Part shown: in pieces, positions 25,594 to 33,586 of the stretch
Position numbering within the stretch: the first letter of the stretch is position 1
How the letters are laid out: every line of letters begins with the position of its first letter
Assembly (NCBI GenBank): GCA_003551495.1
Contig: PUMT01000175.1
Coordinates: 1 to 33,586 of the forward strand
Reading direction: 5' to 3'
From: Bacteroidota bacterium
Lineage (GTDB): Bacteria; Bacteroidota; Bacteroidia; Bacteroidales; PUMT01
DNA: 33,586 nt
Notes under the pieces: generated by a model
What the model saw: only the letters and a program-made list of their open reading frames with translations
The model's database searches: none
Told to the model about the DNA's origin: nothing
Program-made: the position numbers and the translations under genes

Positions 25594-26913
25594 ATGAAAC
25601 GTAAAAAAAATTATCTGAAACACTTTCTGATAGCAGCTATTGGTCTCATCATACTTGCTGTTGTTGGAAAACAAACCGGCTGGTTCGGGAAGGAGATGGT
25701 TGTTGACGTAACTACCGGCAAAGTAGAGTTGCGAACGATCACCGAGATAATAACCGCCAACGGAAGGATAAGACCGCAGACCGAAGTGAAGATTAGTCCC
25801 GATGTATCGGGTGAAATTGTAGAACTGAATGTAATGGAGGGAGATGAAGTGGAAGCCGGGCAACTGCTTTTGAAAATAAATCCTGATACCTATATATCAA
25901 TGCGTGACCGCGCAGAAGCTTCAGTCAACTCAGCCCGTGCAAATCTTGCCAATGCCAGGGCAAGGCTGGCGCAGGTTGAAGCTCAGTTTGAGCAGTCCGA
26001 AAGGAACTACCTCCGCAATCAGCAGCTGTGGGAAAGAGAAACAATTTCCAGGGCAGAATATGAGTCGGCCTTATCGTCTTATAAAGTTGCAAAAGCCGAA
26101 GTGGAAGCCGCAAGGCAAAACGTAGAGGCCGGAGAGCATTCAGTAAGAAGCGCTGTAGCTTCTTTAAGGGAGGCCGAGGATAACCTTCGAAAAACTACAA
26201 TTTATGCCCCTGTAAGCGGGACAATTTCCAAATTGAGCGTTGAAAAAGGTGAAAGGGTTGTGGGAACAGCACAGATGGCAGGTACAGAAATGATGCGCAT
26301 TGCAAATCTGAACCATATGGAAGTAATGGTGCAGGTAAATGAGAACGATATTGTAAGAGTCAAAAACAAAGATACTGCCTTTATTGATATTGATGCCTAT
26401 CCCAGGGAACGCTTCAGGGGAGTAGTTACTGAAATAGCCAATACCGCCAGGGAAACTGCATCGGCTGATCAGGTTACCAATTTCGACGTCAGGATCCTGA
26501 TCCTGCCCGAATCATATTTACATATTACCGAAAACAATCCAAATATGCGTTATCCCTTTTTGCCGGGGATGTCTGCCACAGTAGACATACAGACAAACAC
26601 CAGGTATGATGTGCCTTCCATTCCGATACAGGCAGTAACAACCAGGGCAGATAACTCAGGAGAAGAGGGAGAATCTGAAGAGCCGGGGACACAGGATGAT
26701 ACTTTACGGGAGGTTGTTTTCAAAATAGCTGACAACAACAGTGTCAAAATTCAAAAAGTGTTAACAGGTATTCAGGACAATATGTATATTGAGGTTATTT
26801 CCGGACTTTCTCCCGGTGATATGGTAGTTACTGCCCCCTATAATGCTATTGCCAGAATTTTGAATGACGGATCCCTCATTTCAATAGTTAACAGGGATCA
26901 GCTCTACAACTGA
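25594..26913 (+). CDS. Efflux periplasmic adaptor, MacA/HlyD-like
   Basis: A 439-residue membrane fusion protein. A single N-terminal helix (FLIAAIGLIILAVVG) anchors it in the inner membrane. A lipoyl-type half-motif, VSGEIVELNVMEGDEVEAGQLLLKINPD, leads into a long coiled coil rich in Ala, Glu and Arg, and the second half-motif is YAPVSGTISKLSVEKGERVVG. Beta-barrel and membrane-proximal domains follow, with an acidic low-complexity insert (SGEEGESEEPGTQDD). This layout fits MacA-type adaptors that serve MacB ABC pumps. No macB or RND gene follows; tsaB begins 12 bases later. The pump must be encoded elsewhere. Confidence 0.9.
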   Translation: MKRKKNYLKHFLIAAIGLIILAVVGKQTGWFGKEMVVDVTTGKVELRTITEIITANGRIRPQTEVKISPDVSGEIVELNVMEGDEVEAGQLLLKINPDTYISMRDRAEASVNSARANLANARARLAQVEAQFEQSERNYLRNQQLWERETISRAEYESALSSYKVAKAEVEAARQNVEAGEHSVRSAVASLREAEDNLRKTTIYAPVSGTISKLSVEKGERVVGTAQMAGTEMMRIANLNHMEVMVQVNENDIVRVKNKDTAFIDIDAYPRERFRGVVTEIANTARETASADQVTNFDVRILILPESYLHITENNPNMRYPFLPGMSATVDIQTNTRYDVPSIPIQAVTTRADNSGEEGESEEPGTQDDTLREVVFKIADNNSVKIQKVLTGIQDNMYIEVISGLSPGDMVVTAPYNAIARILNDGSLISIVNRDQLYN

Positions 26914-26925
26914 GTGTTTTAAAAT

Positions 26926-27630
26926 ATGGGATTAATTCTCAACATTGAAACGGCAACAGGGATATGTTCAGCAGCAATTGCCGATAACGGAAAAACTATA
27001 GCCTTCAGGGAGGCGGTTGAAGATAAATCACATGCGGCTGTTCTTGCAGTTTTTATAGATGAGCTGCTGAATGAAACAGGGATCAATGCATCCGGACTTG
27101 ATGCAGTTGCTGTGAGTAAAGGTCCGGGATCCTACACCGGTTTAAGGATCGGAGTTTCAACGGCCAAAGGAATATGCTATGCAAACGGGAAGCCCCTGAT
27201 TGCAGTCGACACCCTTCAGTCAATGGTATGGGGAATGGCCAACATTTGTCTTCCGGAAATGCCTGAACACAGGTATGCATATTTATGCCCCATGATAGAT
27301 GCAAGGAGAATGGAGGTTTATGCTGCACTTTATAAATACAGCGGGGAAAGAGTAATTGCCACACACGCTCAAATAATCACTGCAGAAAGTTACGGTGATT
27401 TTCTGGAAAAGGGGAGGGTATTATTTTTCGGTAACGGTGCAGAAAAATGCAAAAATATCATCAAATCACCTAATGCACTCTTTGCAGATAAAATCGCAAC
27501 ATCTGCAAGATTTATGGAAGAGCTTTCTGAAAACAGATTCCGCCTTGGAAAAACTGAAGACTTAGTTTATTTCGAACCCTTTTATCTGAAGGACTTTATA
27601 GCTACCACCCCAAAGAAAAATATCCGTTGA
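26926..27630 (+). CDS. tsaB: tRNA threonylcarbamoyladenosine protein TsaB
   Basis: A 234-residue inactive-ASKHA partner of TsaD, needed for the N6-threonylcarbamoyl modification of A37 in ANN-decoding tRNAs. Visible motifs are ILNIETATGICSAAIAD at the N-terminus and VSKGPGSYTGLRIGVSTAKG (about 64-83), the conserved core of the family. The length matches E. coli TsaB (231). It sits 12 bases after the efflux adaptor gene, so it is probably on the same transcript, a link that looks incidental. tsaD, tsaC and tsaE are not in the window. Confidence 0.93.
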   Translation: MGLILNIETATGICSAAIADNGKTIAFREAVEDKSHAAVLAVFIDELLNETGINASGLDAVAVSKGPGSYTGLRIGVSTAKGICYANGKPLIAVDTLQSMVWGMANICLPEMPEHRYAYLCPMIDARRMEVYAALYKYSGERVIATHAQIITAESYGDFLEKGRVLFFGNGAEKCKNIIKSPNALFADKIATSARFMEELSENRFRLGKTEDLVYFEPFYLKDFIATTPKKNIR

Positions 27631-27673
27631 AAAAATTAGGTACAGTTTTTGATTCAGTGTTTAAAAAAACAAT

Positions 27674-28486
27674 ATGAAAAAGATAATTCGCATTCAGCTT
27701 TTGATTCTGATAATTTCTTTTACGGCAGGACATTTGACCGTAACCGGAAATGATACCATATATGTAAACAATCTGGATATCTCTTCAAAAACCCGGGTTT
27801 ATCATCCGGGTGAATCACTGAAATACCAACTTTATTACGGCATCGTCAATGCCGGTGAAGCAACGTTGACTGTAAAAGAAACGGAGCTTGAGAGGGAAAC
27901 TGTTCATCACCTTGAAATGAAGGCCTATTCAACCGGATTTGCCAAAAGGCTCTTCAGGCTTGACAATTCTTACAGAAGCTTTGTTGACCCTTCAAACGGA
28001 CTACCCTATAAGTCAATAAGGGACGTGAACGAGGGGAGTCACAGCCGTTACACAGAAGCTCATTACGACCGGGAAAATAACAAGGTGATCAGTACCCGCT
28101 CAGGCAATCACGATGCACCTCAGGGAATAATGGACAAGATTGCGTTATTTTACAAGCTCAGGAATATTTTGGGACAAAAAACTCTCAACGAAGGGGATGT
28201 AATCGTATTTCAGACTTTTATCGGTGAAGAAGTATATCCAATGTATATGAGGTATATGGGGATTGAAGAGGTACGTACCAAATCGGGCAGGTTTGAGGCA
28301 CTCAAGTTCATGCCTGTTGCTGAACCCGGTAAAGTTTTGAAATCCGAAAATGCAATCACTTTATGGCTTTCCAACGACCCCAATTTCGTGCCTGTCAAGC
28401 TCAGACTCAATCTGTTTATAGGATCTGTAAACGCTGACATTATTGAGTTTTCCGGCCTCAGAACCGGACTGGCCAATTCGAGGTAA
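27674..28486 (+). CDS. Secreted DUF3108 protein
   Basis: A 270-residue protein with an N-terminal signal peptide (IIRIQLLILIISFTAGHL). The mature part begins with PGESLKYQLYYGIVNAGEATLTV, the start of the DUF3108 domain, and ends with LWLSNDPNFVPVKLRLNLFIGSVNADI, also typical. The domain is predicted to form a beta-rich periplasmic fold; its function is unknown. It follows tsaB by 43 bases and precedes efp by 102 bases, with a promoter in the second gap. Confidence 0.85.
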   Translation: MKKIIRIQLLILIISFTAGHLTVTGNDTIYVNNLDISSKTRVYHPGESLKYQLYYGIVNAGEATLTVKETELERETVHHLEMKAYSTGFAKRLFRLDNSYRSFVDPSNGLPYKSIRDVNEGSHSRYTEAHYDRENNKVISTRSGNHDAPQGIMDKIALFYKLRNILGQKTLNEGDVIVFQTFIGEEVYPMYMRYMGIEEVRTKSGRFEALKFMPVAEPGKVLKSENAITLWLSNDPNFVPVKLRLNLFIGSVNADIIEFSGLRTGLANSR

Positions 28487-28558
28487 CTGATTTCCTTCAT
28501 ATAAGAGTCAAAGTTTCCCCACCTCCGCCTGTCTGCAAGTCTTAATAAAAATTTTTAT

Positions 28559-28566
28559 TACTTTTG
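28559..28566 (+). promoter_or_regulatory. -7 box of efp, TACTTTTG
   Basis: TACTTTTG followed by CGC is the strong form seen before translation genes in this phylum. It begins at the right end of an 18-bp perfect palindrome, TAATAAAAATTTTTATTA (28543-28560). No clear -33 box; TCTG at 28532-28535 is a weak candidate with a 23-base spacer. The leader would be about 20 bases. Confidence 0.55.
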
Positions 28567-28588
28567 CGCAAAATCAATAAATACTTCT

Positions 28589-29155
28589 ATGGCTACAACT
28601 TCAGACTTCAGAAACGGATTATGCCTTGAAATAGACAAGGAACTTTATACAATTGTGCAGTTTCTGCATGTCAAGCCCGGCAAGGGCCCGGCATTTGTCA
28701 GAACAAAGCTTAAACACCTGAAAACAGGAAAAGTATTAGATAAAACGTTCAACGCAGGAGTAAAAGTTGATGTTGCAAGGGTTGAAAGAAGGCCTTACCA
28801 GTTTCTTTACAAGGATGATCTGGGGTATCATTTCATGCACAAGGAAACATTTGAACAGGTCACACTACCTGAAGATATGATTGATGCCCATGAGCTGCTT
28901 GTCGAAAGCCAGGATGTAGAAGTGGTATATCATGCCGATACCGAAACCCCACTCTCCTGTGATATGCCGCCTTTCGTTGAAATGGAGGTCACCTATACCG
29001 AGCCGGGTGTTAAAGGAGATACATCTTCAACCTCATCTCAGAAACCGGCAACAATAGAAACAGGTGCAACCATTAATGTGCCCCTTTTTATAAATAAGGG
29101 TGATAAAATAAAAATTGATACCCGCACCAAATCATATGCTGAAAGGGTAAAATAA
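28589..29155 (+). CDS. efp: Translation elongation factor P
   Basis: A 188-residue protein that rescues ribosomes stalled at polyproline stretches. Domain I carries the loop tip [10 protein letters not shown] with Lys32 in the position that is modified in many bacteria. Domain II includes [15 protein letters not shown] and domain III ends in [18 protein letters not shown]. The PGKGPA tip keeps lysine, unlike the arginine type. No epmA, epmB or other modifying enzyme is in the window. The gene has its own promoter and appears monocistronic. Confidence 0.97.
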   Translation: MATTSDFRNGLCLEIDKELYTIVQFLHVKPGKGPAFVRTKLKHLKTGKVLDKTFNAGVKVDVARVERRPYQFLYKDDLGYHFMHKETFEQVTLPEDMIDAHELLVESQDVEVVYHADTETPLSCDMPPFVEMEVTYTEPGVKGDTSSTSSQKPATIETGATINVPLFINKGDKIKIDTRTKSYAERVK

Positions 29156-29224
29156 ACCGCATTTTTTTAATATCCCCATTTTTTACTATTTTTAGGATAA
29201 TTTTTAAAAATCAAGATTTAAAAA

Positions 29225-30454
29225 ATGGGCGACAGTTCTTCTTTCAGCAGGCTGGAATTGATTAAATTCAAGCTCCGTGCGTTGCTTGATATAACCAAAA
29301 GCATAAACGCCAACCCTTCGCAGGAAGAGCTTTTGTCTTATTATGAAGATCTGCTTAGAAAAGAATTGAATATAGGCAAGGTTCTTATATTCAAACTGTC
29401 TGAAAAATGGGAATGCCTTCTCAATTCGGGATTCAAAAAGGATGTCCACAAAAATATAGTTGTTGAGAAGGATCTTCTGCATCACAACGATATTTCGTTT
29501 ATTTCATCAGACAAACCTGAAAACCTTCAACATTTCGATATTATTATCCCCGTAATTCACAATAACAAGCATATTGCCTTTGTGCTTATAGGTGACATTG
29601 ACGAGGAAAGTACCGGCGTAAGCCCTATTATCAAACATCTTCATTTCATCCAGACACTCTCAAATATTATCATAGTTGCCACAGAAAATATCAGGCTAAA
29701 CCAGGAAAATATCAGGCAGGCTGCAATCAAGCGGGAGCTTGAGCTTGCCGCAAAACTTCAGTCAATGCTGATACCCGATTCCAGCAGGCTTCCGGCCACC
29801 AGATATTTAAGAGCTTCAGCATTTTATCATCCGCACTTTGATGTAGGAGGCGATTATTATGATTTTATAAAACTTAACAGGTACGAGTATGGATTCTGCA
29901 TGGCTGACGTATCAGGAAAAGGTATATCGGCAGCTATAATAATGTCAAATTTTCAGGCTAACCTGAGAGCCCTCTTTACTTCCGGGATTAAATTCACCAG
30001 CCTTATAACCACTCTGAATGAGAGAATAAATGAAACCACAAAAGGTGAGCGGTTCATTACAATGTTCATAGGCAAGTACAACACAAGAACATGTGAGCTG
30101 ACATATATTAATGCAGGACACAACCCTCCAATTATTTACGATATGGTCAACAAAAGGCTTTCTTACCTGAACAGCAACTGCGTGGGGATTGGAATGCTGG
30201 ATGAAATACCGTTTATCAGACAGGAAACCCTTAAGATCAAAAATAAAAGCAAGCTACTTTCCTATACTGACGGACTGGTTGAAATACTTGACGAAAACAA
30301 CGTTGAAATGGGCACTGAAGCCCTTGAAAAATTTATTGTCAACAAAAACCCTGTTGAAGAGAATATTAATGAAATGGTAAATAATTACGGGATACTTGAA
30401 GGTAATAACTCAATTTTCGATGATATCTCCATACTGGGGTTTGAGTTTCACTAG
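29225..30454 (+). CDS. SpoIIE/RsbU-type PP2C serine phosphatase
   Basis: A 409-residue cytosolic protein. Residues 1-160 look like a GAF-type sensor (KVLIFKLSEKWECLLNSGF, IIPVIHNNKHIAFVLIGDI). A short coiled coil (about 165-190, ending in RELELAAKLQSMLIP) leads into a SpoIIE PP2C domain. The metal-binding aspartates are visible in HFDVGGDYYDF, CMADVSGKGISAA, LLSYTDGLVEI and FDDISILGF, and NAGHNPPII is the family signature. RsbU-like phosphatases normally act on an anti-sigma antagonist of STAS type. No STAS, anti-sigma or alternative sigma gene is nearby, so its target is unknown. It is alone, followed by the tandem hairpin repeats. Confidence 0.9.
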   Translation: MGDSSSFSRLELIKFKLRALLDITKSINANPSQEELLSYYEDLLRKELNIGKVLIFKLSEKWECLLNSGFKKDVHKNIVVEKDLLHHNDISFISSDKPENLQHFDIIIPVIHNNKHIAFVLIGDIDEESTGVSPIIKHLHFIQTLSNIIIVATENIRLNQENIRQAAIKRELELAAKLQSMLIPDSSRLPATRYLRASAFYHPHFDVGGDYYDFIKLNRYEYGFCMADVSGKGISAAIIMSNFQANLRALFTSGIKFTSLITTLNERINETTKGERFITMFIGKYNTRTCELTYINAGHNPPIIYDMVNKRLSYLNSNCVGIGMLDEIPFIRQETLKIKNKSKLLSYTDGLVEILDENNVEMGTEALEKFIVNKNPVEENINEMVNNYGILEGNNSIFDDISILGFEFH

Positions 30455-30554
30455 AAAGCAGTAAATCGGGCACATAAAATCATTTCCGGTTGCCGGGTTA
30501 TCACTAACACGGCTCTTGCAGCATCAAATTCAGAATAAATGCTTTTGAATATCC

Positions 30555-30690
30555 AAAAGTTGTAAGGATTTTCACAAAGCTTGCGGAAAACAGGAAAAAG
30601 TTATAAAGTTTTTAACAAAGCTTGCTTAAATCTGGAAAATGTTAAAGGTTTCCAACAAAGCTTACGGAAATCCGGAAGGTGTAAAAACCA
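30555..30690. repeat. Tandem 40-bp hairpin repeat, three copies plus a remnant
   Basis: Three imperfect copies lie at 30555-30594, 30596-30635 and 30636-30675, with a partial fourth (AAGGTGTAAAAACC) after them. The shared core is ACAAAGCTT(G/A)C, holding a HindIII palindrome. Each core is flanked by inverted arms that differ between copies yet stay complementary: TTTTC/GAAAA, TTTAA/TTAAA and TTTCC/GGAAA. The array sits in the 245-base gap between the 3' ends of the phosphatase and tyrS genes. It has no unique spacers. It could be a REP-like cluster, a protein-binding array or a structured 3' region. Confidence 0.75.
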
Positions 30691-30699
30691 CGTCCCTGT

Positions 30700-31983
30700 T
30701 TATTTCCGTACAACAATCAAATAGTAGTTCTTTTTCCCCTTTTGTACCAGAAGGTATTTCCCGTTGATCAGCCGGTTTTTGTCAACAACCTGTTCCGGAT
30801 CATCAATCTTTTCCCTGTTAATTCCCAGTCCTCCCCCTTTTACCATTCGGCGCAGTTCACCTTTCGAAGAAAAAACAGGTGTTATTTCAGCAAGAAGTTC
30901 AGATATTGTCACCCCTTCTGAAAACAATTTATTTTCTGCTTCATATCTTGGAACACCCTCAAAAACGTCCAGAAAAGTTGTCTCATCAATTTTGCCAAGC
31001 GATTCTGTTGTGCCTTTTCCGAATAGTATCCCGGAAGCCTCCTCGGCCAGCTCCAGATCTTCCTTCGAATGAACCATAACAGTCATTTCTCTTGCGAGGG
31101 TCTTCTGAAGCAATCTTTTCTGCGGAGCTTTACCGTGTTCCCGGGTCAAATCTTCAACCTCATTTGCGGAGAGCATAGTAAATATTTTCACAAAACGCTG
31201 AGCATCTATATCTGAAACATTTAACCAGAACTGGTAAAATCTGTAAGCGGAAGTCATCCGGGGATCGAGCCACACATTTCCTGCTTCCGTTTTTCCGAAT
31301 TTCGAACCATCTGCTTTTGTAATCAAAGGACAGGTAATCCCCCATGCCTCTCCGCCGTCCTTGCGACGGATCAGTTCAGTCCCTGTAACAATATTCCCCC
31401 ACTGATCCGATCCCCCCATTTGCAGTTTGCAGTTCTTCTGCCTGTAGAGATGTAAAAAATCGTACCCCTGAACAAGCTGGTATGAAAACTCGGTAAAGGA
31501 CAATCCGCTTTCAAGCCTGTTTTTGACAGAATCTTTGGACATCATGTAGTTAACTGTGATATGCTTGCCAATATCCCTGATAAAATGAAGAAAGGTTATA
31601 TCTTTCGTCCAGTCGTAATTATTTACCATCTCGGCCTTGTTTTCCCCTTTTTCGAATTCAAGAAACCGCCGGAGTTGTTTTTCAAGCTGCCTCTGGTTGT
31701 AGCGAAGAGTTTCCTCATCAAGCAGGTTCCTCTCCTCTGATTTTCCGGAAGGATCACCAATCAGTCCGGTAGCCCCTCCAACCAGTACAATGGGTTTATG
31801 ACCGCAACGTTGAAAATGCTTTAGCATCATAACAGACACAAGATGGCCTATATGAAGCGAGCTTGCTGTAGGGTCTATTCCAACGTAAGCAGTTGTCATC
31901 TCCCGCTTCAGTTGCTCTTCTGTTCCGGGCATAATATCGTGAATCATGCCCCTCCATCTTAATTCTTCTACAAAATCAGGCAT
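30700..31983 (-). CDS. tyrS: Tyrosyl-tRNA synthetase
   Basis: A 427-residue class Ic synthetase. The first signature is HIGH (44-47, in [13 protein letters not shown]), followed by [17 protein letters not shown]. The tyrosine-recognition part includes [11 protein letters not shown] and [14 protein letters not shown]. The second signature is KFGKT (about 227-231). The C-terminus is an S4 RNA-binding domain ([30 protein letters not shown]). ATG 31983 ([12 protein letters not shown]) is chosen over the ORF-track start at 32010 because a -7 promoter box lies between them. Confidence 0.97.
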   Translation of the reverse strand: MPDFVEELRWRGMIHDIMPGTEEQLKREMTTAYVGIDPTASSLHIGHLVSVMMLKHFQRCGHKPIVLVGGATGLIGDPSGKSEERNLLDEETLRYNQRQLEKQLRRFLEFEKGENKAEMVNNYDWTKDITFLHFIRDIGKHITVNYMMSKDSVKNRLESGLSFTEFSYQLVQGYDFLHLYRQKNCKLQMGGSDQWGNIVTGTELIRRKDGGEAWGITCPLITKADGSKFGKTEAGNVWLDPRMTSAYRFYQFWLNVSDIDAQRFVKIFTMLSANEVEDLTREHGKAPQKRLLQKTLAREMTVMVHSKEDLELAEEASGILFGKGTTESLGKIDETTFLDVFEGVPRYEAENKLFSEGVTISELLAEITPVFSSKGELRRMVKGGGLGINREKIDDPEQVVDKNRLINGKYLLVQKGKKNYYLIVVRK

Positions 31984-31999
31984 AGCAAAAAATTTTCCG

Positions 32000-32007
32000 C
32001 AAATGTA
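32000..32007 (-). promoter_or_regulatory. -7 box of tyrS
   Basis: The minus strand reads TACATTTG followed by CGG, 17 bases before ATG 31983. It falls inside the upstream extension proposed by the ORF track, so it both explains transcription and rules out that start. The leader would be very short. Confidence 0.55.
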
Positions 32008-32144
32008 CATGAATTTTTTTTATCCTGAAACAGGTCCATAAGCATAAACCTCCGGCGGGCTTGCAGTAAAAAAACAACCACTGGAGAACTGAATGATTAC
32101 TTTCTTCATGGGAGTTTGATTAAACTGAACCGGATTAATTTTCT

Positions 32145-32152
32145 TAATTTTG
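32145..32152 (+). promoter_or_regulatory. Candidate -7 box of the saccharopine-dehydrogenase-like gene
   Basis: TAATTTTG matches TAnnTTTG, 41 bases before the ATG at 32193. The nearest TTTG (32115-32118) is 26 bases away, longer than usual, and ACTG at 32124-32127 is 17 bases away. Confidence 0.4.
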
Positions 32153-32192
32153 ATGTTTTAGATGTTATTTAAATTTTACTTTATAAACCATC

Positions 32193-33320
32193 ATGGACAA
32201 GAAAAATATCGCAGTTCTGGGTGGCGGACTTGTTGGAAGTGCTATTGCAGCCGACCTTCACCCTGTTTTTAATGTTACAGTAATTGATATAAGCAAAAGA
32301 TCACTTGGAAAGCTTCAGGATAGCGGAATCAGAACCCTGAATGCAGACCTGTCTGATAATGAAACACTTCGGCGCACTGTAAGGGATTTTGACATAGTAA
32401 TAGGTGCCCTTCCCGGATCCATGGGCTACAACATGATAAAGCAGGTGATCATGGAAAGAAAGGATGTGGTTGATATATCCTTTTGTCCTGAAGATCCGAT
32501 GGAACTCGACAAAGATGCAAGGGAAAATGGAGTTACTGTAATAACCGACTGTGGTGTGGCCCCGGGCATGGGGAATATTATTCTGGGGTATCACAACAGC
32601 CTGATGGAAGTGAAGAATTACGAATGTTATGTCGGAGGCCTCCCTTTTGTCCGGGAATGGCCGTACGAGTACAAAGCTGTATTTTCCCCAATTGATGTTA
32701 TTGAAGAATATATCAGGCCGGCCAGGTATGTTGAAAACGGGAAACTTACAGTAAGAGAAGCACTTTCAGATCCTGAACTGATGTTTTTTGACAATATCGG
32801 CACTCTTGAGGCCTGGAACTCCGACGGACTCCGTTCGCTTATCAAAACTATGAAAATACCGCGCATGATAGAAAAAACCCTGAGGTATCCGGGGTGTATA
32901 GAGTACCTGAAAGTTCTCCGCGAAACAGGGTTCTTTTCAAACGAACCGGTAGAAGTTAACGGAGTGTCAATCAGACCTGTAGATTTAACCGCAAAACTGC
33001 TTTTCCCTAAATGGGAAATGAAGCCCGGAGAAGAAGATTTTACTGTTATGAGGATAATCGTTGAAGGAAAGGAAAAGGGGAAGAAAAAAAAGTATACCTG
33101 GAATCTGTTTGACAGATATGACGGGTCTTCAGGTACCCTCTCCATGGCAAGAACAACTGGTTTTACATGTACTGCAGCTGTAAACCTGGTTGCATCATCC
33201 GGATACCGGGAAAAAGGGGTTTCCCCTCCGGAATATCTTGGCCGGGACAGCAGGAATTTCAATTTCATTATAAACTACCTTAAAGAAAGAAATGTTATTT
33301 ACAATGTTGAGGAAAGCTGA
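32193..33320 (+). CDS. Saccharopine dehydrogenase-family oxidoreductase
   Basis: A 375-residue cytosolic NAD(P)-dependent enzyme. The Rossmann motif is VLGGGLVGSAIAADL near the N-terminus, followed by an acidic residue in VTVIDISK. A conserved block VITDCGVAPGMGNIILGY then leads into the catalytic domain. The layout (GGxPFxREWPYEYKAVFSPIDVI and later FTVMRIIVEG) fits the saccharopine dehydrogenase-like family that includes L-lysine 6-dehydrogenase. Whether lysine is the substrate is inferred, not shown. It precedes thyA by 50 bases on the same strand. Confidence 0.85.
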   Translation: MDKKNIAVLGGGLVGSAIAADLHPVFNVTVIDISKRSLGKLQDSGIRTLNADLSDNETLRRTVRDFDIVIGALPGSMGYNMIKQVIMERKDVVDISFCPEDPMELDKDARENGVTVITDCGVAPGMGNIILGYHNSLMEVKNYECYVGGLPFVREWPYEYKAVFSPIDVIEEYIRPARYVENGKLTVREALSDPELMFFDNIGTLEAWNSDGLRSLIKTMKIPRMIEKTLRYPGCIEYLKVLRETGFFSNEPVEVNGVSIRPVDLTAKLLFPKWEMKPGEEDFTVMRIIVEGKEKGKKKKYTWNLFDRYDGSSGTLSMARTTGFTCTAAVNLVASSGYREKGVSPPEYLGRDSRNFNFIINYLKERNVIYNVEES

Positions 33321-33370
33321 TCCAATACAGGTGACGTTCTTCTTAAAACAGAAACCTTAAAAGCTGACAG

Positions 33371-33586
33371 ATGCAACAATATTTAGATCTGCTCACCCAT
33401 GTCCTTGAAAACGGAAAGAGTAAAAAAGACCGTACCGGAACAGGAACGCTCAGTATTTTCGGCCACCAGATGAGGTTTAACCTGCAAAAGGGCTTCCCTT
33501 TGCTGACTACCAAAAAACTGCACCTGCCTTCAATAATTCATGAACTGCTATGGTTCCTGAAAGGCGAAACAAATATAAAATACCTA
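33371..33586 (+). CDS. thyA: Thymidylate synthase, 5' part cut by window edge
   Basis: The first 72 codons of a ThyA-type thymidylate synthase, which methylates dUMP using methylene-tetrahydrofolate. The frame starts with [15 protein letters not shown], followed by [20 protein letters not shown], in which the RTGTGT loop binds dUMP phosphate, then [20 protein letters not shown]. The catalytic cysteine lies beyond the window. The gene is absent from the ORF track only because it is truncated by the edge. A dihydrofolate reductase gene often follows thyA but cannot be seen here. Confidence 0.93.
   Translation, partial: MQQYLDLLTHVLENGKSKKDRTGTGTLSIFGHQMRFNLQKGFPLLTTKKLHLPSIIHELLWFLKGETNIKYL

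Noticed and set aside
30555-30675. The 40-bp tandem repeats as a CRISPR array
   Set aside because: Copies are directly adjacent with no unique spacers, are only moderately similar, and there are no cas genes.
31984-32010. Upstream ATG of tyrS from the ORF track
   Set aside because: The extension contains the TACATTTG promoter box, and the inner [10 protein letters not shown] start matches the family.
32627-33268. 213-residue minus-strand ORF inside the saccharopine-dehydrogenase-like gene
   Set aside because: Antisense shadow with low-complexity composition and no family features, opposite a well-supported gene.

Overview
The window is a chromosomal segment of a member of the Bacteroidota, most likely Bacteroidales or a related order. 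Four things point there. Gene starts lack Shine-Dalgarno sequences and are instead preceded by TAnnTTTG elements, the -7 box of the Bacteroidota primary sigma factor, some with a TTTG/TTG-like -33 box. The gene content is typical of the phylum (GldA, UpxY-type NusG paralog, Wzi-type capsule protein, DUF2905, DUF3108). The order ileS - DksA-like - lspA is familiar in the phylum. Base composition is moderate to low in GC. The window is almost fully coding and mostly housekeeping. I see no insertion sequence, phage, integrase, CRISPR array, rRNA or tRNA.

Layout. 1-165: two related hairpin-forming elements and a promoter. 187-2105 (+): radical SAM protein and glycosyltransferase. 2093-5685 (-): PAP2-like membrane protein, sigma-54 (rpoN) and asnS. 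5917-8370 (+): gldA, then metK behind a promoter and a SAM-II-like riboswitch. 8389-9429 (-): sugar transferase. 9783-15183 (+): compact polysaccharide export module (Wza-like lipoprotein, Wzc-like tyrosine autokinase, UpxY/NusG-like antiterminator, Wzi-like outer-membrane protein). 15216-16034 (+): ZIP metal transporter. 16102-17124 (-): SDR reductase. 17399-22725 (+): ribE, ileS, DksA-like gene, lspA. 22754-23983 (-): zinc metallopeptidase, DUF2905 and a headless membrane-protein fragment. 24209-30454 (+): TolC-like protein, efflux adaptor, tsaB, DUF3108 protein, efp, SpoIIE-type phosphatase. 30555-30690: a 40-bp hairpin tandem repeat. 30700-31983 (-): tyrS. 32193-33586 (+): saccharopine-dehydrogenase-like protein and the 5' part of thyA, cut by the window edge.

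How genes work together. The sugar transferase and export module could start, polymerise, export and anchor a surface polysaccharide, but no other glycosyltransferase, flippase or polymerase lies here. MetK makes S-adenosylmethionine, and its leader looks able to sense that product; the upstream radical SAM enzyme is one possible consumer. Three aminoacyl-tRNA synthetases, EF-P, TsaB and the Tyw1-like radical SAM protein serve translation and tRNA modification. LspA processes lipoproteins such as the Wza-like protein. The TolC-like protein and adaptor form two thirds of an efflux pump with no inner-membrane pump beside them.

The most notable items are the SAM-II-like riboswitch before metK, the GIHH (instead of HxGH) motif in IleRS, the 40-bp tandem hairpin repeat whose arms change together between copies, the paired inverted repeats at the left end, and the open frame directly after the DUF2905 stop codon. 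I did not find a convincing new multi-gene system.
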